Assembly (NCBI GenBank): GCA_016776525.1
Contig: JADHTD010000139.1
Location: 1-7,092 of the forward strand
From: Rhodospirillales bacterium
GTDB taxonomy: Bacteria; Pseudomonadota; Alphaproteobacteria; Rhodospirillales; JADHTD01
Length of the DNA stretch: 7,092 bases
Direction: 5' to 3'
Below the pieces are notes generated by a model. The model saw only the letters and a list, made by a program, of their open reading frames with translations, ran no database searches and had not been told where the DNA came from. Shown in pieces: positions 5,049-7,092 of the stretch (the first letter of the stretch is position 1; each line of letters opens with the position of its first letter). Both the position numbers and the translations under genes were made by a program.

Positions 5049-5435
5049 ATGCTCTATAGAATTCTGGCCGACGCTGTCGTCGGACTGCATTTTTTGTTCG
5101 TCCTGTTCGTCGTTTTCGGCGGGTTCCTGACCTTCCGCTGGCCGCGCCTGGCCTGGGTGCATGTGCCCTCCTTCCTGTGGGGCGGTGGCATCGAACTGGC
5201 GGGCTGGGTCTGTCCGCTGACCTATCTGGAAAACGATCTGCGCGCCCAGGGGGCGGCGGCCGGTTATGCCGACAGCTTCGTCGAGCATTACGTGCTGCCG
5301 CTGCTCTATCCGGAACTGCTGTTTACCGGCGGCTTTCCCCGCACGGGGTTCATCTGGATCGGCATTTTCGTGCTGCTTCTCAACGGCCTGATTTATGGGC
5401 GGCTGTGGTGGTCCCGCTACCATAAGCCCTCATAA
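5049..5435 (+). CDS. DUF2784 family integral membrane protein
   Basis: This 128-residue inner-membrane protein matches the DUF2784 pattern from memory: an N-terminal helix with ADAVVGLHFLFVLFVVFGG (7-25), RWPRLAWVHVP (30-40), the conserved WVCPLTYLEN (53-62), then FVEHYVLPLLYP (77-88) and a last helix at about 100-117. Membrane segments are at about 8-28, 37-56, 79-94 and 100-117, suggesting four passes. Conserved Cys, Glu and His within the membrane (CPLT, LEN, EHY) suggest a bound cofactor or metal, but the function of this family is not established. GGGGAG (5037-5042) lies six bases before the ATG. The gene is monocistronic: a strong terminator begins five bases after the stop. The ATG at 5049 starts exactly where the family homology begins. 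Confidence 0.9.
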   Translation: MLYRILADAVVGLHFLFVLFVVFGGFLTFRWPRLAWVHVPSFLWGGGIELAGWVCPLTYLENDLRAQGAAAGYADSFVEHYVLPLLYPELLFTGGFPRTGFIWIGIFVLLLNGLIYGRLWWSRYHKPS

Positions 5436-5439
5436 AGAG

Positions 5440-5468
5440 AGCCCCGCAGCCAGGGCGGGGCTTCTTGT
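5440..5468 (+). terminator. Rho-independent terminator after the DUF2784 gene
   Basis: GCCCCGC (5441-5447) pairs perfectly with GCGGGGC (5455-5461) around a seven-base loop, extended by A5440-T5462, and is followed by TTCTTGTTT. On the minus strand the same hairpin is followed by TCTCTTTAT, so it could also stop leftward transcription from the dodecin gene. From 5469 to 5626 there is no supported gene; that stretch holds only a weaker GCCCG/CGGGC dyad near 5490-5510. Confidence 0.85.
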
Positions 5469-5626
5469 TTGGAATACCGATTTACGGCATCGCCCGATCC
5501 GAGACCGGGCCTCGTTCAGTTTTTCAAAGATATGTCACTTATGGTCGTCGGCGGGGTCAGCTTCTTAAACCTCCCGTTTTCTTATGGTCTCCCAAAGACA
5601 GGGCCACCTCTAAAAACCGGCAAGAA

Positions 5627-5836
5627 CTATCCTTCGAAACGGAAGGAAACATTAACCTTGGCCCGGTAGGCAACTACATTGTTGTCTTCGAGTTTCATGT
5701 CCAGTTCCGTGACTTCGGCGATGCGTAGGCCGCGCAGATGCTCGGCTGCTTTATTGACGGCGTTTTTCGCCGCTTCCTCCCAGGAATTGGGGCTGGTACC
5801 GATGAGTTCAATGACTTTGTAAACACTGTCAGGCAT
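5627..5836 (-). CDS. Dodecin family protein, SecE2/calcium-dodecin-like
   Basis: Dodecins are small proteins that form hollow dodecamers and in many species store flavin. The protein has 69 residues with the dodecin strand-helix-strand-strand plan: SVYKVIELIGTSPNSWEEAA (4-23), helix to about 35, and AYRAKVNVSFRFEG at the C terminus. The Trp that stacks on flavin in Halobacterium dodecin (NVVWAEV) is Ile-39 here (GLRIAEV). In that respect, and in wording such as VYKVIELIGTSP, it resembles the mycobacterial SecE2/Rv0379 type reported as a calcium dodecin, so flavin binding should not be assumed. The start is the ATG at 5836: AGGAGA (complement of 5843-5848) lies six bases upstream. An in-frame ATG at 5851 would add five residues, but that binding site would then fall inside the gene. 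It is 132 bases downstream of the transporter gene and probably has its own promoter. Confidence 0.9.
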   Translation of the reverse strand: MPDSVYKVIELIGTSPNSWEEAAKNAVNKAAEHLRGLRIAEVTELDMKLEDNNVVAYRAKVNVSFRFEG

Positions 5837-5873
5837 CCGCTGTCTCCTCATTTTGATTTTCCGGTACGCCCCC

Positions 5874-5879
5874 AGTATA
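5874..5879 (-). promoter_or_regulatory. Possible -10 box of the dodecin gene
   Basis: TATACT (complement of 5874-5879) lies 37 bases before the dodecin ATG at 5836, in the same GTATACTG wording seen at 4915. No recognisable -35 box is present at 15-18 bases upstream, so this is tentative. Confidence 0.3.
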
Positions 5880-5968
5880 CCCCGAAACAGGTGAACATGA
5901 CAGTCGTGCTGTTAGGATCATAGGCCGGGAATGGGGCCAGTAACCTCACCCACATATGGGAATTGGGA

Positions 5969-6895
5969 TCAGGTGTCTTTTTTGGACTTACCCTGCCGGG
6001 TGACCAGGGCGACGGCGGCCATGGCCACGGCCATGCCGGCAATATCGCCGGTATCCAGGGTCTCGCCGAACAACAGGTAGGCTTCCAGGGCCACCGCCGG
6101 CGGCACCAGATAGAAAAGACTGGCCACCTTGGAGGCGGCGCCGCGCCGAATGAGGATTAGCAGCAGGGTGATGGCGCCCAGTGACAGCACGAAGACCAGC
6201 CAGACCATGGCGAAAATGGATTCCCCGTTCCACTCGAAGCGGCCCTGTTCGAAGAGGGCGGCGAGCAAGATCATGGCGGCGCCGGTGGCCGCGAACTGCA
6301 CCACCGATCCGGTACGCAGGTCCATATTGGTGCCGTGGCGTTTCTGGTAAAGGGTGCCGATGGTGATGCCGAGCAGGGAAACGATGTTGGCCAGGATGCC
6401 GTAAAAATAGGCGCTGCCCAGGTTGACGTCGTCGGCAACCACCAGGACGACGGCGCAGAAACCCAGCAGGAAACCGGTCCATTGGCGGGCGGTGACCTTT
6501 TCGCCCAGGTAGGGTCCGGCGGCCACCGCCGTCAACAGGGGCTGGACACCGACGATGAGGGCCGAAAAGGCGGCCGGCAGGCCATGGGAAATGCTCCAGA
6601 AAACACCGCCCAGGTAGGCCCCGTGGATAAGCAGTCCGGCCACCGCCGTGTGCCCCGTTTCCCGCCAGTCTTTCGGCCAGGGGGCCCGCACCAGAAGGCT
6701 GAAGCCGCCGAGCAGGACGGTGAGGATGGTAAAGCGGTAGGCCAGGAAGGTGAACGGTTCGGCATGGGGCATGCCCAGGCGGGCGCCGACGAAACCGGTG
6801 CTCCACAGCAGCACGAAAACGCCGGGCATGACGGCGATCCACAACGGGGCGGCGGAGGAGGAGGTTTGGGGTGTTGGAGCCGGAGTGTCGGTCAT
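5969..6895 (-). CDS. EamA/DMT superfamily transporter
   Basis: This 308-residue inner-membrane protein has the ten-helix, two-repeat plan of the drug/metabolite transporter superfamily (EamA domains). After a Pro/Thr-rich, Ser-containing cytosolic N terminus (2-17), the first repeat runs from about 19 to 153. It includes LLWSTGFVGARLG (29-41), GVQPLLTAV (116-124) and YLGEKVTARQWTGF (129-142). The second repeat runs from about 163 to 300, with YLVPPAVALEAYLLFGETL (262-280), the matching Pro- and Glu-containing helix. The tail is Lys-rich. Substrates in this family (amino acids, metabolites, drugs) cannot be read from sequence, so no symbol is given. The ATG at 6895 lies 17 bases after the stop of the upstream gene, so the two are probably co-transcribed; its ribosome binding site is weak (ACGGAAAA). 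No good terminator follows; CCCATATGTGGG (5949-5960 region) is too short. Confidence 0.93.
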   Translation of the reverse strand: MTDTPAPTPQTSSSAAPLWIAVMPGVFVLLWSTGFVGARLGMPHAEPFTFLAYRFTILTVLLGGFSLLVRAPWPKDWRETGHTAVAGLLIHGAYLGGVFWSISHGLPAAFSALIVGVQPLLTAVAAGPYLGEKVTARQWTGFLLGFCAVVLVVADDVNLGSAYFYGILANIVSLLGITIGTLYQKRHGTNMDLRTGSVVQFAATGAAMILLAALFEQGRFEWNGESIFAMVWLVFVLSLGAITLLLILIRRGAASKVASLFYLVPPAVALEAYLLFGETLDTGDIAGMAVAMAAVALVTRQGKSKKDT

Positions 6896-6912
6896 AGAGA
6901 TATCGTTTTCCG

Positions 6913-7092
6913 TTAGGGGCGCAGGGCGGCCTGCACAATTTCTTCGAGGACCCGCAGGAAACGGGACCGATCCTCTTTGGTGAAGGCCGGATTGTTGCCG
7001 CTGATCTCGCCGCTTTCGCGAAGATGCCCCATCAGGTCGCGCATGGCCAGGGCCATGCCGATGCTGTCTTCGGTAAACGGCTTGCCGGCCGG
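6913..7092 (-). CDS. 3' end of an unrecognised gene (partial)
   Basis: An open frame enters from the right edge and ends in TAA (complement of 6913-6915). Its last 59 residues are visible, containing SIGMALAMRDLMGHLRESGE and ending in FLRVLEEIVQAALRP. Third positions are strongly G/C, supporting real coding. The piece looks like two soluble amphipathic helices joined by a polar loop (ISGNNPAFTKEDR), with no Cys and no membrane segment. I do not recognise the family. The stop lies 17 bases before the EamA transporter ATG, which suggests an operon with this gene first. The start lies beyond the window. Confidence 0.75.
   Translation of the reverse strand, partial: PAGKPFTEDSIGMALAMRDLMGHLRESGEISGNNPAFTKEDRSRFLRVLEEIVQAALRP

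Noticed and set aside
4999..5130. 43-codon plus-strand frame starting ATGATGGTC and overlapping the DUF2784 start
   Set aside because: No proper ribosome binding site, a Ser/Cys-rich random-looking product, and most of it lies out of frame inside the DUF2784 gene.
5465..5728. Plus-strand open frames of 87 and 66 codons after the DUF2784 terminator
   Set aside because: No ribosome binding site, no third-position G/C bias, and they run into the dodecin gene on the other strand.
5988..6938. 316-codon minus-strand open frame overlapping the EamA transporter gene
   Set aside because: It is the same strand read in another frame; its translation is rich in Arg, Pro, His and Gly with no membrane or domain pattern, while the 5969-6895 frame gives a clear ten-helix transporter.

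Overview
The window reads as a gene-dense chromosomal segment of a GC-rich proteobacterium, most likely an alphaproteobacterium of the Rhodospirillales type. The basis is strong G/C bias at third codon positions in every real gene, AGGAG-type ribosome binding sites, and the mix of families (FetAB exporter, SecE2-type dodecin, DUF2784, receiver/HD-GYP protein). The lineage is an inference; no rRNA or marker gene is present. I see no insertion sequence, integrase, phage gene, tRNA or CRISPR array.

Layout from left to right. A short secreted four-cysteine protein (4-303, minus) lies downstream of a minus-strand fetA-fetB operon (1788 to 386) whose genes overlap by ATGA; a terminator-like hairpin separates it from fetB. 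Divergent from fetA is a small unrecognised plus-strand helical protein (1898-2215). It converges on a minus-strand pair made of a VOC/glyoxalase-fold protein and a 4-oxalocrotonate-tautomerase-like protein (2969 to 2232). msrB (3116-3514, plus) diverges from that pair across a region with a promoter candidate for each side. msrB converges on a receiver/HD-GYP gene (4730 to 3612, minus), and the gap between their stop codons holds a two-copy 39-bp tandem repeat rich in GG/GGG runs. A 300-bp gap with inverted repeats follows, then a DUF2784 membrane protein (5049-5435, plus) with a strong terminator. A small dodecin (5836 to 5627), an EamA/DMT-type transporter (6895 to 5969) and the 3' end of an unrecognised gene running off the right edge are all on the minus strand.

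Functionally, several genes fit oxidative and metal stress handling: FetAB (iron export in Enterobacteria, linked to peroxide resistance), MsrB (repair of oxidised methionine) and possibly the dodecin. The HD-GYP protein points to c-di-GMP turnover. The VOC/tautomerase pair is probably a small catabolic or detoxification unit with unknown substrate. These are ordinary conserved families and I do not see a clear new multi-gene system. The points most worth a second look are the G-rich tandem repeat between msrB and the HD-GYP gene, and several family members lacking a hallmark residue: the FetA Q-loop Gln, the dodecin flavin Trp, the MsrB resolving Cys, and the receiver acidic pocket.
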